In this document: positions 36,134-47,950 of the stretch, piece after piece | Numbering within the stretch: position 1 is the stretch's first letter | How the letters are laid out: the number at the start of each line of letters is the position of its first letter | Made by a program: the position numbers and the translations under genes | Notes under the pieces: model-generated | What the model was told of the DNA's origin: nothing | The model's database searches: none | Seen by the model: the letters and a program-made list of their open reading frames with translations, nothing else | Source: Bradyrhizobium sp. CB1650 | GTDB taxonomy: Bacteria > Pseudomonadota > Alphaproteobacteria > Rhizobiales > Xanthobacteraceae | Assembly: GCF_029761915.1 (NCBI RefSeq) | Contig: NZ_CP121695.1 | Coordinates: 8,709,501-8,773,500, forward strand | DNA length: 64,000 bases | Direction: 5' to 3'

Positions 36134-37558
36134 ATGTCCGTCGCACAACTTGCAGTCCTGGACACCGAATCCAACCGCACGCTGGCCGAACGACTGATCG
36201 ACCAGCTTGCCGACCGCATCGGCGGTCTCGGCGTGGAACTCGCCGACATCGCCGGCAACGTCCAGGAAGTTGCAAGTCGTGTTTCGAGCCAGTCGGAGCG
36301 GTTCCATCACCTCCAGAAGACCGCCGAGACGATGGTGTCGGCCAATCACGACATCGCCAATGCGTCGCAGGCGGTGCAATCGACGACCTCGGCCGCCGTC
36401 GGCGAGATCGCCCAGTCGCGCCATGCGGTCGAGACCGCGGTCAGCCACATTTCGGAGCTTGTCGCGGCAGTGGGGCGGATCGAGGCGCGGCTCAGCGCGG
36501 TCGGCGCGGCGCTGGCGCAAGTTGCGAAAGTGTCCGGCTCGATCGAGGCGATCGCGAAACAGACCAACCTGCTCGCGCTCAACGCTACCATCGAAGCGGC
36601 GCGTGCGGGCAGCGCCGGCCGCGGCTTCGCGGTGGTCGCGAGCGAGGTGAAGAGTCTCGCGGAGGCGACCCGCCAGGCCACGCATCAGATCTCCGACACC
36701 GTGCGCGATCTCGACGGCCAGATCGAAGGCCTGATCGGCGAGAGCAGCGACGCCTCGCAGCGCGCGAAGACCGCCGGCGAAGGCGCCCAGCAAATCTCCG
36801 GCATCATCGGCCGCGTGCAGCAGGGTTTTGCGTCCGTCGAAGCGGAGATCGACAGCGTCGCGCGCGCAGCCACCTCGAATCTCGGCCATTGCGACACGGT
36901 CATCGGCGAGCTCAACGAGCTCGCCATGGGCGTCGACCTCTCCTCCCGCGACCTCAAATATGCCGACGAGCGCGTGGCGAAGCTACTCGACATCTCCGAG
37001 GGCCTGATAGCGCTGATCGCCGACAGCGGCGTGGAGACGTCGGACGCGCCGCTGATCGGCGTCGTCGTCGACACCGCCAAGCGGATCTCGGCCGAGTTCG
37101 AGGCCGCTATCGACCGCGGCGAGATCACGCTCGACCAGCTCATGGACGAGACCTACCGGGAGATTCGGGGCACCGATCCCAAGCAGTATCTCACCAACTA
37201 TGTCGACTTCACCGATCGCATACTGCCTGCCATTCAGGACCCGATCCAGAAATCCGATCCCCGCATCGTATTCTGCGTCGCCTGGGCCAAAGGCGGCTAC
37301 CTGCCGACCCACAACCCGAACTACCGCCTGCCGCAGGGCAAGGACCCGGTATGGAATAATGCCAATTGCCGCAACCGCCGCCTGTTCACCGATCGCGCGG
37401 TGAAGAAGGTCGCGGCCAACACCAAGCCTTTTCTGCTCCAGACCTACCGCCGCGACATGGGCGGCGGACAGTTCGTGCTGATGAAGGACCTGTCCTCGCC
37501 GATTCTCGTCCGCGGCAGGCACTGGGGCGCCTTCCGGATGGGCTTCCGGCAGGGCTGA
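36134..37558 (+). CDS. Soluble methyl-accepting chemotaxis protein with C-terminal sensor domain
   Basis: The 474-residue protein has no membrane segment. Residues about 20-290 form the receptor coiled coil with the tip [20 protein letters not shown], closer to consensus than in the previous gene. Residues about 300-474 are the same sensor-like domain as its neighbour ([46 protein letters not shown]). It lacks the PilZ-like insert. The two genes are a diverged tandem duplication separated by 210 bp. The conserved RDMGGG and GRHWG segments probably form a ligand pocket; the signal is unknown. Confidence 0.9.
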   Translation: MSVAQLAVLDTESNRTLAERLIDQLADRIGGLGVELADIAGNVQEVASRVSSQSERFHHLQKTAETMVSANHDIANASQAVQSTTSAAVGEIAQSRHAVETAVSHISELVAAVGRIEARLSAVGAALAQVAKVSGSIEAIAKQTNLLALNATIEAARAGSAGRGFAVVASEVKSLAEATRQATHQISDTVRDLDGQIEGLIGESSDASQRAKTAGEGAQQISGIIGRVQQGFASVEAEIDSVARAATSNLGHCDTVIGELNELAMGVDLSSRDLKYADERVAKLLDISEGLIALIADSGVETSDAPLIGVVVDTAKRISAEFEAAIDRGEITLDQLMDETYREIRGTDPKQYLTNYVDFTDRILPAIQDPIQKSDPRIVFCVAWAKGGYLPTHNPNYRLPQGKDPVWNNANCRNRRLFTDRAVKKVAANTKPFLLQTYRRDMGGGQFVLMKDLSSPILVRGRHWGAFRMGFRQG

Positions 37559-37570
37559 AGGCGCCGCTGC

Positions 37571-38395
37571 TCAGCTCAACCAGAACCGCGGCGTCGCCGG
37601 CTCCAGCCTTCCGCCCGCACGTACCGGCGCGATGCGCAGTGCGAGGCCCGTCGCATCGTCCGTCTCCACCGCGACGCCGCTGAGCGTTGCGGCTCCCGCG
37701 GCTGGCTCGAAGCGGCCCGATGGAATGCCCGACGTGAAGCGGCGCAGCGGCTCTTCCTTCTGCATGCCGATGATGGAGTCGTAGTCGCCGGTCATGCCGG
37801 CATCGGTCATATAGGCGGTGCCGCCGGTGAGGATCTGGTGATCGGCGGTCGGCACATGGGTGTGCGTGCCGACGACGAGGCTGGCGCGGCCGTCGCAGAA
37901 GAAGCCGATGCCCTGCTTCTCGCTGGTCGCCTCGCAATGAAAATCGACGACGATGGCATCGGCGGCCTGGCCGAGGGGACAGGCACCGAGCTCGCGCTCG
38001 AGCGCTGCAAAGGGATCGTCGAACGGCGTCATGAACACGCGACCGAGCGCGTTTACGACGAGCGCGTGCTTGCCGTTCTTGGTCTCGACCAGCGCCGCAC
38101 CGCGGCCGGGCGTACCGCGCGGGTAGTTCGCGGGCCGCACCAAACGCTCCGCACGCTCGATGAACACCAGCGCCTCGCGCTGATCCCAGGAATGATTGCC
38201 GAGCGTCACCGCATCGGCGCCGGCATCGAGCAACTCCTGGTAGATCGCCTCGGTGATGCCGAAGCCGCCGGCGGAGTTCTCGCCGTTGACGACGACGAAA
38301 TCGAGCGACCAATCCTTGACCATGCCGGGCAGATATTCGGCAACTGCCATACGCCCGGCGCGGCCGACGACGTCACCCACGAAGAGAATGCGCAA
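37571..38395 (-). CDS. YmdB-family metallophosphoesterase (TIGR00282)
   Basis: The 274-residue protein has the YmdB family metal site: Asp8 in FVGDVVGRAG, VVNGENSAGG, LGNHSWDQ and the HxH of GTHTHVPTAD, with DFHCEATSEK before it. YmdB-type enzymes hydrolyse cyclic nucleotides (2',3'-cAMP) and influence RNA turnover and biofilm development in Bacillus. Its start overlaps the end of the 5-formyl-THF cyclo-ligase gene by 23 bp, so the two form one leftward unit. Confidence 0.92.
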   Translation of the reverse strand: MRILFVGDVVGRAGRMAVAEYLPGMVKDWSLDFVVVNGENSAGGFGITEAIYQELLDAGADAVTLGNHSWDQREALVFIERAERLVRPANYPRGTPGRGAALVETKNGKHALVVNALGRVFMTPFDDPFAALERELGACPLGQAADAIVVDFHCEATSEKQGIGFFCDGRASLVVGTHTHVPTADHQILTGGTAYMTDAGMTGDYDSIIGMQKEEPLRRFTSGIPSGRFEPAAGAATLSGVAVETDDATGLALRIAPVRAGGRLEPATPRFWLS

Positions 38396-38969
38396 CTTCA
38401 GAACTCCGGAGATCGAACACCTCGGTTTCCGTTAGCACATAATCCAGCGCGACGTCGTGCGATAGTGCGGGAACCGCCTCGATCTCCTGCGCCGCAAAGG
38501 CGAGTCCGATGCCAACGACGTGCTTGGTCTTGCGCAAATGCGCGAAGGTGAAGTCGTAATGCCCCGCGCCATAGCCGATGCGATGACCGAGGCGGTCGAA
38601 CGCGGCGAGCGGCGTCAGCATGATGTCCGGGATGACCTCGGCGGCCGCGGGCGACGGCTCGGGAATGCCGAGCGGCCCGAGCATCAGCCGATCATTCGGA
38701 TGCCAGATGCGGAAGATCAGCGCTTGGCCGCGCGCGGTGACGCAAGGCAGCGCAAGGCGCGCCCCCTCCTCGGCGAGCTTGACCATCAGCGGCGCCGGAT
38801 CGATCTCGCTGCGGATCGGCGAATAGCCGGAGACGATGCTGCCTCGCAGGAGCTCGAACGGCAGGCCGCGCTTGGCGAGCTTTGCAGCGGCTGTAGAGCG
38901 CTTCTTCTCGCTGAGCGCGTCGCGCTTGGCGAGGGCCTTGGCACGCAGTTCGGCTTTGGAGTTGGTCAT
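38373..38969 (-). CDS. 5-formyltetrahydrofolate cyclo-ligase
   Basis: The 198-residue protein matches the cyclo-ligase family: an N-terminal LRAKALAKRDALS helix, the substrate segment SEIDPAPLM, and the C-terminal ATP loop HRIGYGAGHYDFTFAHLRK. It converts 5-formyl-THF to 5,10-methenyl-THF. It lies downstream of zapA and the 6S RNA gene, the classic order in many proteobacteria, and overlaps the YmdB-type gene. Confidence 0.94.
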   Translation of the reverse strand: MTNSKAELRAKALAKRDALSEKKRSTAAAKLAKRGLPFELLRGSIVSGYSPIRSEIDPAPLMVKLAEEGARLALPCVTARGQALIFRIWHPNDRLMLGPLGIPEPSPAAAEVIPDIMLTPLAAFDRLGHRIGYGAGHYDFTFAHLRKTKHVVGIGLAFAAQEIEAVPALSHDVALDYVLTETEVFDLRSSEVAHSLRG

Positions 38970-38984
38970 GTGCTGGGTCCCGAG

Positions 38985-39085
38985 GTCATCACCCGCGAAT
39001 GCGGGTGATCCAGTATTCCAGAGGCGGTGATGCTCACACTCGAACGCCGCGGCGTACTGGATGCCCCGCCTGCGCGGGGCATGAC
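38985..39085. repeat. Intergenic palindromic repeat, family B (copy 1)
   Basis: A 101-bp element: GTCATCACCCGCGAATGCGG..., GATCCAGTATTCCAGAG, a variable centre, CGGCGTACTGGATG, and CCCCGCCTGCGCGGGGCATGA. A near-identical copy is at 49971-50070. Arms GATCCAGTA / TACTGGATG make it self-complementary. Confidence 0.85.
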
Positions 39086-39149
39086 ACTGAACCTAACAGG
39101 ACCGCCGCAGCTAGCCGCGCAAATCTCGACAGGCACGAACCAGAAGGAA

Positions 39150-39284
39150 ACAAAAGCGCGAGGCCGCGGACGCCGTTGAAGCACTCGATCCCGGAGTTCC
39201 CTACGAAAGTAGGTGGGCACCATATGTCCGAGCCCACGGGCCCGGCCAGGGACAGTTCCCTAAAGGATCGATAAGGCCCCGGGG
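39150..39284 (-). ncRNA. ssrS: 6S RNA (ssrS)
   Basis: It is read leftward between zapA and 5-formyl-THF cyclo-ligase, the conserved location of ssrS. The transcript would fold into a long rod: closing pair TCGATCC (39264-39270 region) with GGATCGA near 39190, internal GTGGGC...GCCCAC, and a hairpin CCTAC-TTTC-GTAGG. The 5' end is put just downstream of a TATAT -10-like box (39285-39290), and the 3' end at the T-rich CTTTTGTTTCC near 39150. Ends are uncertain by about 10 bases. 6S RNA mimics an open promoter and sequesters sigma-70 RNA polymerase in stationary phase. Confidence 0.8.
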
Positions 39285-39376
39285 ATATATGGCTCCTGAC
39301 GCACGACGCAGCCTCGCATCCGCAATCTAACAACGATACTGACGAATCGCCAGCCCGGGGGGCAGCGAGCCCCCAA

Positions 39377-39760
39377 CTAGCCGATCGCGATCCCGCCACC
39401 GACGGTCCGGTTCAGGACCTGGGTCGACTTCTCGATTCGCTCGGCCGCGGCGTTGAGTGCATTCACGACCGCAGTCTGGGTCATCCGGGCGCGCTCGACG
39501 GCGGCGTTGCGGAAATCCCGCAGCTCGTTCAATTCCTGCTCCATGGTGCGGATGCGGTTGCCCGCATCGACCAACTCGTCGCATGCGGTCAGCGCCGCCA
39601 TCACGGTGAGCCGTGCATCGCCGATCTCGCCGAATTTTCCGCGCAGCGACTGGATGCGCGTCTCCAGACCTTCGGCAAGTTTCAACAGCCGCACCTCCTG
39701 GCCTTCCTCGCAGGCCATGCGGTATTGCCGGCCGTTGATGGTGACGTTGATGTGGCTCAT
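39377..39760 (-). CDS. zapA: Cell division protein ZapA
   Basis: The 127-residue protein has the ZapA pattern: a short N-terminal beta segment (HINVTINGRQYRMAC), the EEGQEVRLLKLAEGLETRI region, then a long coiled coil to about residue 105. ZapA binds FtsZ and helps bundle the Z ring. Its start overlaps the DUF4164 stop by four bases, and 6S RNA lies downstream. Confidence 0.92.
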   Translation of the reverse strand: MSHINVTINGRQYRMACEEGQEVRLLKLAEGLETRIQSLRGKFGEIGDARLTVMAALTACDELVDAGNRIRTMEQELNELRDFRNAAVERARMTQTAVVNALNAAAERIEKSTQVLNRTVGGGIAIG

Positions 39761-40077
39761 CCATCCTCTCCGGTATCGAGCACCGAACGTATCGTAACGA
39801 TCGCGGAATCCAGCCTCTCCGAGATCTCGCGATTGGTGCGCTCGAGCTTGCGCGCCTTCACCAGCGCGCCGTCGAGTTCGTCGGCCAAACGCGAGCGATC
39901 CGCGCCGAGCGCCTGGATTCGTGTCGCGAGTTCGTTCTCGTCGCGATCGGCATCGCGCCGCCGCTCGACCGCACTCTCGAGCGCATCGAGCGCGGCCATG
40001 AGTCTGCGGGTCGCGATCTCGATCTCGACGGCCGAGGACTCCGTCATGGCAGAACTGTTGGAAACGCGATCGTTCAT
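39757..40077 (-). CDS. DUF4164 coiled-coil protein (ZapB-like neighbour of zapA)
   Basis: The 106-residue protein is almost wholly a coiled coil from EIEIATRRLMAALDALE to the C-terminus and matches the DUF4164 family found beside zapA in Rhizobiales. It may be a ZapA partner in division, by position and structure only. ATG 40077 is taken; an internal ATG at 40047 (MTESSAVEIE) is equally possible since neither has a strong ribosome site. The open frame further upstream is not conserved. Confidence 0.82.
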   Translation of the reverse strand: MNDRVSNSSAMTESSAVEIEIATRRLMAALDALESAVERRRDADRDENELATRIQALGADRSRLADELDGALVKARKLERTNREISERLDSAIVTIRSVLDTGEDG

Positions 40078-40364
40078 GCAGTCAGCGGCGGAACTTGTGG
40101 CCTTTGCTCCGGGGACCTGCCGTCCGGCAAAAGACTCGGTTCGGCAAGCGGTTAGAAGCAGAAATTTACGTGGCAGGGAAGCGATGCGCAACGCCGCTGC
40201 GAAACTATGCACCGATAAGCAACTTTTGCGGCCAAACCGGCGTTTGATTGCCTTGGACTCCCGGAACCGAGATGCTATCCCCACCCTCGACCTCAGAGGC
40301 CGCCAGGCTCTTCCCACGCGGCCCCACCCACCGCCAAGCACTTCATTTCAGACGGATTTTCAAT

Positions 40365-42350
<1,986 letters not shown>

Positions 42351-42468
42351 GAGTTGAGCTTGGCCTGAAAAAGGACTACCTAACCCTTCATATGATCAAG
42401 CCCCGCCCGGCCGAACCGGGCGTCCGCCCTAAAAAACCCTCGCCGGCGCGCTACGCGCGTCGTGCGGG

Positions 42469-42482
42469 ATGACGAACGTCAT
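42469..42482. promoter_or_regulatory. Inverted repeat upstream of gap
   Basis: ATGACG-AA-CGTCAT is a perfect 6-bp inverted repeat ending 24 bp before the gap ATG and just ahead of the AAGGAG ribosome site. It could be an operator or a 5'-UTR hairpin. Confidence 0.35.
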
Positions 42483-42506
42483 TGAACGGTCATAAGGAGA
42501 CGAAAC

Positions 42507-43514
42507 ATGGCAGTCCGCGTCGGAATCAACGGTTTTGGCCGCATCGGCCGCAACGTCCTGCGCGCTATCGCCGAGTCCGGCCGCAAGGATATCGAGGTGG
42601 TCGCCATCAACGATCTCGGCCCGGTCGAGACCAATGCGCATCTGCTCCGCTTCGATTCCGTTCACGGCCGCTTCCCCGGCACCGTCACCGTCGATGGTGA
42701 CTCGATCAACCTCGGCAGCGGCAAGATCAAGGTCACCGCAGAGCGCGATCCCTCGAAGCTGCCCTGGAAGGATCTCGGCGTCGACATCGCGCTGGAATGC
42801 ACCGGCATCTTCACCTCGAAGGACAAGGCCTCCGCACATCTGACCGCCGGGGCCAAGCGCGTGCTGGTCTCCGCGCCCGCCGACGGCGCCGACGCCACCA
42901 TCGTCTACGGCGTCAACCACGACACGCTGACCAAGGATCACCTGATCGTCTCGAACGGCTCCTGCACCACCAACTGTCTTGCCCCGGTCGCCAAGGTGCT
43001 GAACGACCTCGTCGGCATCGAGACTGGCTTCATGACCACGATCCACGCCTACACCGGCGACCAGCCGACGCTGGACACGCTGCACAAGGATCTCTACCGC
43101 GGCCGCGCCGCTGCGATGTCGATGATCCCGACCTCGACCGGTGCCGCGAAGGCGATCGGCCTCGTGCTCCCCGAACTCAAGGGCAAGCTCGACGGCGTCG
43201 CGATCCGCGTGCCGACCCCGAACGTCTCGGTCGTTGACCTCAAGATCGTCGCCAAGCGCGCGACCGACGCCAAGGAAGTCAACGCGGCGATGAAGCGCGC
43301 CTCTGAGCAGCAGCTCAAGGGCATTCTCGGCTACACCACGGCGCCGAACGTCTCGATCGACTTCAACCATGATCCGCATTCCTCGACCTTCCACGAGGAC
43401 CAGACCAAGGTGCAGAACGGCACGCTGGTGCGTGTGATGTCCTGGTACGACAACGAGTGGGGCTTCTCGAACCGCATGGCGGACACCGCCGTTGCGATGA
43501 GCAAGGTGCTGTAA
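42507..43514 (+). CDS. gap: Glyceraldehyde-3-phosphate dehydrogenase, type I
   Basis: The 335-residue enzyme has the NAD-binding start [11 protein letters not shown], catalytic Cys153 in [12 protein letters not shown] and His180 in [10 protein letters not shown], plus the C-terminal [13 protein letters not shown]. It interconverts glyceraldehyde-3-phosphate and 1,3-bisphosphoglycerate. A strong ribosome site AAGGAG precedes it. It is followed by a short open frame and pgk in the same direction, so a gap-smORF-pgk unit is likely. Confidence 0.97.
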   Translation: MAVRVGINGFGRIGRNVLRAIAESGRKDIEVVAINDLGPVETNAHLLRFDSVHGRFPGTVTVDGDSINLGSGKIKVTAERDPSKLPWKDLGVDIALECTGIFTSKDKASAHLTAGAKRVLVSAPADGADATIVYGVNHDTLTKDHLIVSNGSCTTNCLAPVAKVLNDLVGIETGFMTTIHAYTGDQPTLDTLHKDLYRGRAAAMSMIPTSTGAAKAIGLVLPELKGKLDGVAIRVPTPNVSVVDLKIVAKRATDAKEVNAAMKRASEQQLKGILGYTTAPNVSIDFNHDPHSSTFHEDQTKVQNGTLVRVMSWYDNEWGFSNRMADTAVAMSKVL

Positions 43515-43524
43515 CGGAGGCGCA

Positions 43525-43653
43525 ATGCTTCCGCACTGGATCGGCATCCCCGGCGTCATCGTGCTGATCGCATACGGTGTGCGCCAGGGGATGAAGATCA
43601 CGACCCGGCAGGAAGGTGATCCGCCACAGCACCAGCCGCCGGGCCCGAATTAG
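43525..43653 (+). CDS. Small hypothetical protein (42 residues), probable membrane peptide
   Basis: An ATG frame of 42 codons lies between gap and pgk. GGAGG stands four bases before the ATG and ten bases after the gap stop, an ideal ribosome site. The protein begins [19 protein letters not shown], a hydrophobic stretch of about 15 residues that could cross or lie on the membrane, followed by a basic segment (RQGMKITTR) and a proline/glutamine-rich tail. It belongs to no family I recognise. The good ribosome site, the frame filling the gap exactly, and the operon place support real translation. Confidence 0.65.
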   Translation: MLPHWIGIPGVIVLIAYGVRQGMKITTRQEGDPPQHQPPGPN

Positions 43654-43679
43654 CCCCGCAGCAAGCGAGTGATCAGGAC

Positions 43680-44873
<1,194 letters not shown>

Positions 44874-44926
44874 TCAGTCGGCAAATAGCAAGCGGCCCTG
44901 CAGGCCCAAACGGGAGAAAAAGACAG

Positions 44927-45994
44927 ATGGCTCGGATCACGTTACGTCAATTGCTCGACCACGCGGCGGAGAACGATTACGGCGTACCGGCCTTCAACAT
45001 CAACAACATGGAGCAGGCGCTGGCGATCATGGACGCGGCCAACCAGGTCGATGCGCCCGTCATCATCCAGGCCTCGCGCGGTGCACGCTCCTACGCCAAC
45101 GACGTCATGCTCAAGCACATGATGGACGCGGTGACCGAGATCTACCCGCACATTCCGGTCTGCGTGCATCTCGACCACGGCAACGAGCCGGCGACCTGCA
45201 TGACCGCGATCCAGGCCGGCTTCACCTCCGTCATGATGGACGGCTCGCTCAAGGCCGACGGCAAGACCCCCGGCGACTGGGGCTATAATGTCGGCGTCAC
45301 CAAGACCGTGACCGACATGGCCCATCTCGGCGGCATCTCGGTCGAGGGCGAGTTAGGGGTGCTCGGCTCGCTCGAGACCGGCATGGGCGACAAGGAAGAC
45401 GGCCACGGCGCCGAAGGCAAGCTGTCGCACGACCAGCTCCTGACCAATCCGGACGAGGCCGTGAAGTTCGTCAAGGAGACCAGGGTCGACGCGCTCGCGA
45501 TCGCGATGGGCACTTCGCACGGCGCCTACAAGTTCACCCGCAAGCCGGATGGCGACATCCTCGCCATGAACGTGATCGAGGAGATCCACCGCAAGCTGCC
45601 GAACACGCATCTCGTCATGCACGGCTCCTCGTCCGTGCCGCAGGACCTCCAGGACATCATCAACGCCCACGGCGGCAAGATGAAGCCGACCTGGGGCGTG
45701 CCGGTGTCCGAGATCCAGCGCGGCATCAAGAACGGCGTGCGCAAGATCAACATCGACACCGACAACCGCATGGCGATGACCGGCCAGATCCGGAAAGTGC
45801 TCAAGGACAGCCCGGAAGAGTTCGACCCGCGCAAGTACCTGAAGCCCGCCATGGAGGCGATGACCAAGCTGTGCAAGCAGCGGCTCCAGGAGTTCAACAC
45901 CGCAGGGCAAGCCTCCAAGATCAAGCGCGTCCTCACCACCGCCGAGATGGCCAAGCGCTACGCCAAGGGCGAGCTCGACCCGAAGGTGGCGTGA
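44927..45994 (+). CDS. fba: Class II fructose-bisphosphate aldolase
   Basis: The 355-residue zinc aldolase has [13 protein letters not shown], the metal/catalytic segment [10 protein letters not shown], the Gly-rich [15 protein letters not shown] loop with a second zinc ligand region, [11 protein letters not shown] and VMHGSSSVP. The wording is that of CbbA-type class II enzymes in autotrophic and rhizobial bacteria, which also act on sedoheptulose-bisphosphate. The upstream open frame runs into pgk, so ATG 44927 is used, with GGGAG upstream. Confidence 0.96.
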   Translation: MARITLRQLLDHAAENDYGVPAFNINNMEQALAIMDAANQVDAPVIIQASRGARSYANDVMLKHMMDAVTEIYPHIPVCVHLDHGNEPATCMTAIQAGFTSVMMDGSLKADGKTPGDWGYNVGVTKTVTDMAHLGGISVEGELGVLGSLETGMGDKEDGHGAEGKLSHDQLLTNPDEAVKFVKETRVDALAIAMGTSHGAYKFTRKPDGDILAMNVIEEIHRKLPNTHLVMHGSSSVPQDLQDIINAHGGKMKPTWGVPVSEIQRGIKNGVRKINIDTDNRMAMTGQIRKVLKDSPEEFDPRKYLKPAMEAMTKLCKQRLQEFNTAGQASKIKRVLTTAEMAKRYAKGELDPKVA

Positions 45995-46016
45995 CAACGC
46001 GAACACCCTCTCCTGC

Positions 46017-46115
46017 GTCATGCCGGGGCGCCGCAAAGCGGCGAGCCCGGAATCCATAAGCACAGCCTGGGGTTATGGATTCCGGGCCTGCGCCTTCGGC
46101 GCATCCCGGAATGAC
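46017..46115. repeat. Intergenic palindromic repeat, family A (copy 2)
   Basis: A 99-bp element between the two aldolase genes with frame GTCATGCCGGGG ... CCCGGAATGAC, inner arms CCCGGAATCCATAA and TTATGGATTCCGGG, and a GCGCCTTCGGCGC hairpin. It is the same family as 2898-3004 and 61020-61182. Confidence 0.85.
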
Positions 46116-46239
46116 CGTCCTTTTTGCCGGAATAACACTTGCCTCCCCCCTTACCCTGCGACGAACGTTAACTCGGCAATTGCCCGAGAACGGTCTATTT
46201 TCGCAGGCAAGGGCAGAATCGTTTTGGGAGGACCTCTCG

Positions 46240-47265
46240 ATGAATCTGACTGAGCTCAACAGGATCGCGACCGCCATGGTCGCCCCCGGCAAGGGCATAC
46301 TCGCCGCCGACGAATCCTCCGGCACCATCAAGAAGCGTTTTGACGCGATCGGCGTGGAATCGACGGAGGCGAACCGCCGCGACTATCGCGAGATGCTGTT
46401 TCGGTCGAAGGAGGCCATGAGCCAGTACATCTCCGGCGTCATCCTGTTCGACGAGACGATCTGGCAGGACGCCAAGGACGGCACGCCGCTGATCAAGCTG
46501 ATCGAGGAGAGCGGCGCCATCCCCGGCATCAAGGTCGATGAGGGCACGCAGGCCCTGCCGATGTGTCCGGGCGAGCTCGTCACAGTCGGGCTCGACAAGC
46601 TCGCCGAGCGCTTGAAGAAATATCACGAGCGCGGCGCACGCTTCGCCAAATGGCGCGCGGTGATCGACATCGGCAGCGGCATTCCCTCGATGACGGCGAT
46701 CGGCGTCAACGCGCATGCGCTGGCGCGATATGCCGCGCTGTGCCAGGCCGCCCAGATCGTGCCGATCGTCGAACCGGAGGTGCTGATGGACGGCGATCAC
46801 GGCATCGACCGCTGCTTCGAGGTGACCCAGCGTGTGCTCAACAAGACGTTCCAGGAACTGCGGGTGCAGCGCGTCGCGCTCGAAGGCATGGTGCTCAAGC
46901 CCAACATGGCGATATCAGGCAAGAAGTGCGCAAAGGAGGCCTCCGTGGAGGAGGTCGCGGAGAAGACGGTGCGGCTCCTGAAGATTTGCGTGCCGGCGGC
47001 GGTGCCCGGCATCGCCTTCCTCTCCGGCGGCCAGTCGGACGAGGAGGCAACCGCGCATCTCAACGCGATGCACAAGCTCGGCCCGCTGCCGTGGGGCCTG
47101 ACCTTCTCCTACGGCCGCGCATTGCAGGCCGCGCCGCAGAAGGCCTGGTCGGGCAAGGCCGAGAACGTCGCGGCCGGGCAACGTGCCTTCAGCCATCGCG
47201 CGCGGATGAACGGCCTCGCCGCCAAGGGCGAATGGACGAGCAGCCTGGAAAAGAAGGCGGCCTAG
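46240..47265 (+). CDS. Class I fructose-bisphosphate aldolase
   Basis: The 341-residue protein is a Schiff-base aldolase: APGKGILAADESSGTIKKRF at the start, FDETIWQDA, the lysine of GMVLKPNM that forms the imine, and LSGGQSDEEATAHLNAM. It needs no metal. Having it directly beside a class II enzyme is notable because one usually suffices. ATG 46240 has GGGAGG nine bases upstream. The 245-bp gap before it holds a repeat, so it may have its own promoter. Confidence 0.95.
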   Translation: MNLTELNRIATAMVAPGKGILAADESSGTIKKRFDAIGVESTEANRRDYREMLFRSKEAMSQYISGVILFDETIWQDAKDGTPLIKLIEESGAIPGIKVDEGTQALPMCPGELVTVGLDKLAERLKKYHERGARFAKWRAVIDIGSGIPSMTAIGVNAHALARYAALCQAAQIVPIVEPEVLMDGDHGIDRCFEVTQRVLNKTFQELRVQRVALEGMVLKPNMAISGKKCAKEASVEEVAEKTVRLLKICVPAAVPGIAFLSGGQSDEEATAHLNAMHKLGPLPWGLTFSYGRALQAAPQKAWSGKAENVAAGQRAFSHRARMNGLAAKGEWTSSLEKKAA

Positions 47266-47267
47266 AC

Positions 47268-47942
47268 TTGTCGAACAAATCGCCTCCGCCGCGCCCGGCG
47301 CCGCGTCTCTATCTCGCGACGCCGATCGTCGATGATCCCGCCTCGCTCCTCGCCGAGTTGCCTGACCTGCTCGCATCCGCCGATGTCGCGGCCGTTCTGC
47401 TGCGGCAGAAGGAGACCGACCCGCGTACCATGATCTCGCGCATCAAGGCCTTCGCGCCGGTCGTGCAGAACACCGGCGCCGCGTTGCTCATCGACGGTCA
47501 CCCCGAACTGGTCGCGCGCGGCGGCGCCGACGGGGCGCACCTTTCCGGCATCGCGGCGCTGGAGGAGGCGGTGCCGTCGCTCAAACCCGATCGCATCGCG
47601 GGCGTCGGCGGGCTCACCACGCGCCACGATTCCATGAGCGCGGGCGAGATCGGCGCGGATTACGTGCTGTTCGGCGAACCGGACGCAGAGGGCCAGCGGC
47701 CGTCGGCCCAGGCCATAGCTGAGCGGCTGGACTGGTGGGCGGAGCTGTTCGAGCCGCCCTGCGTCGGCTTTGCCACCTCGCTGTCGGAAGCCCACGACTT
47801 CGCCGCCAGCGGCGCCGATTTCGTGCTGGTCGACGACCTCGTCTGGGCCGATCCACGCGGGCCCAAGGCCGCGCTGGTCGAGGCCGACGCTGCGATCAAG
47901 AAGGCCCTTGCGGCTACGCCTGCTGACCAGGGGCACGGCTAG
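47268..47942 (+). CDS. Thiamine-phosphate synthase-like protein (ThiE fold)
   Basis: The 224-residue protein has a ThiE-like TIM barrel: LYLATPIVDDP, the AAVLLRQKETDP strand equivalent to the family LRxK motif, ALLIDGHPELVARGGADGAHLSG and GADYVLFGEPDAEGQ. The GxxFxGPxxxTxTK motif of true ThiE is altered (FGEPDAEGQRP), so thiamine-phosphate synthase activity is doubtful. A TTG two bases after the aldolase stop is chosen; the longer open frame lies inside the aldolase gene. It is probably translated with the aldolase and may be a sugar-phosphate or thiamine paralogue. Confidence 0.78.
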   Translation: MSNKSPPPRPAPRLYLATPIVDDPASLLAELPDLLASADVAAVLLRQKETDPRTMISRIKAFAPVVQNTGAALLIDGHPELVARGGADGAHLSGIAALEEAVPSLKPDRIAGVGGLTTRHDSMSAGEIGADYVLFGEPDAEGQRPSAQAIAERLDWWAELFEPPCVGFATSLSEAHDFAASGADFVLVDDLVWADPRGPKAALVEADAAIKKALAATPADQGHG

Positions 47943-47950
47943 CGCCCGAC

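Noticed and set aside
42351..42468. Terminator after tkt
   Set aside because: GCCCGG-N5-CCGGGC forms a stem, but A bases rather than T bases follow on the coding strand, so it does not meet the pattern for a rightward terminator.
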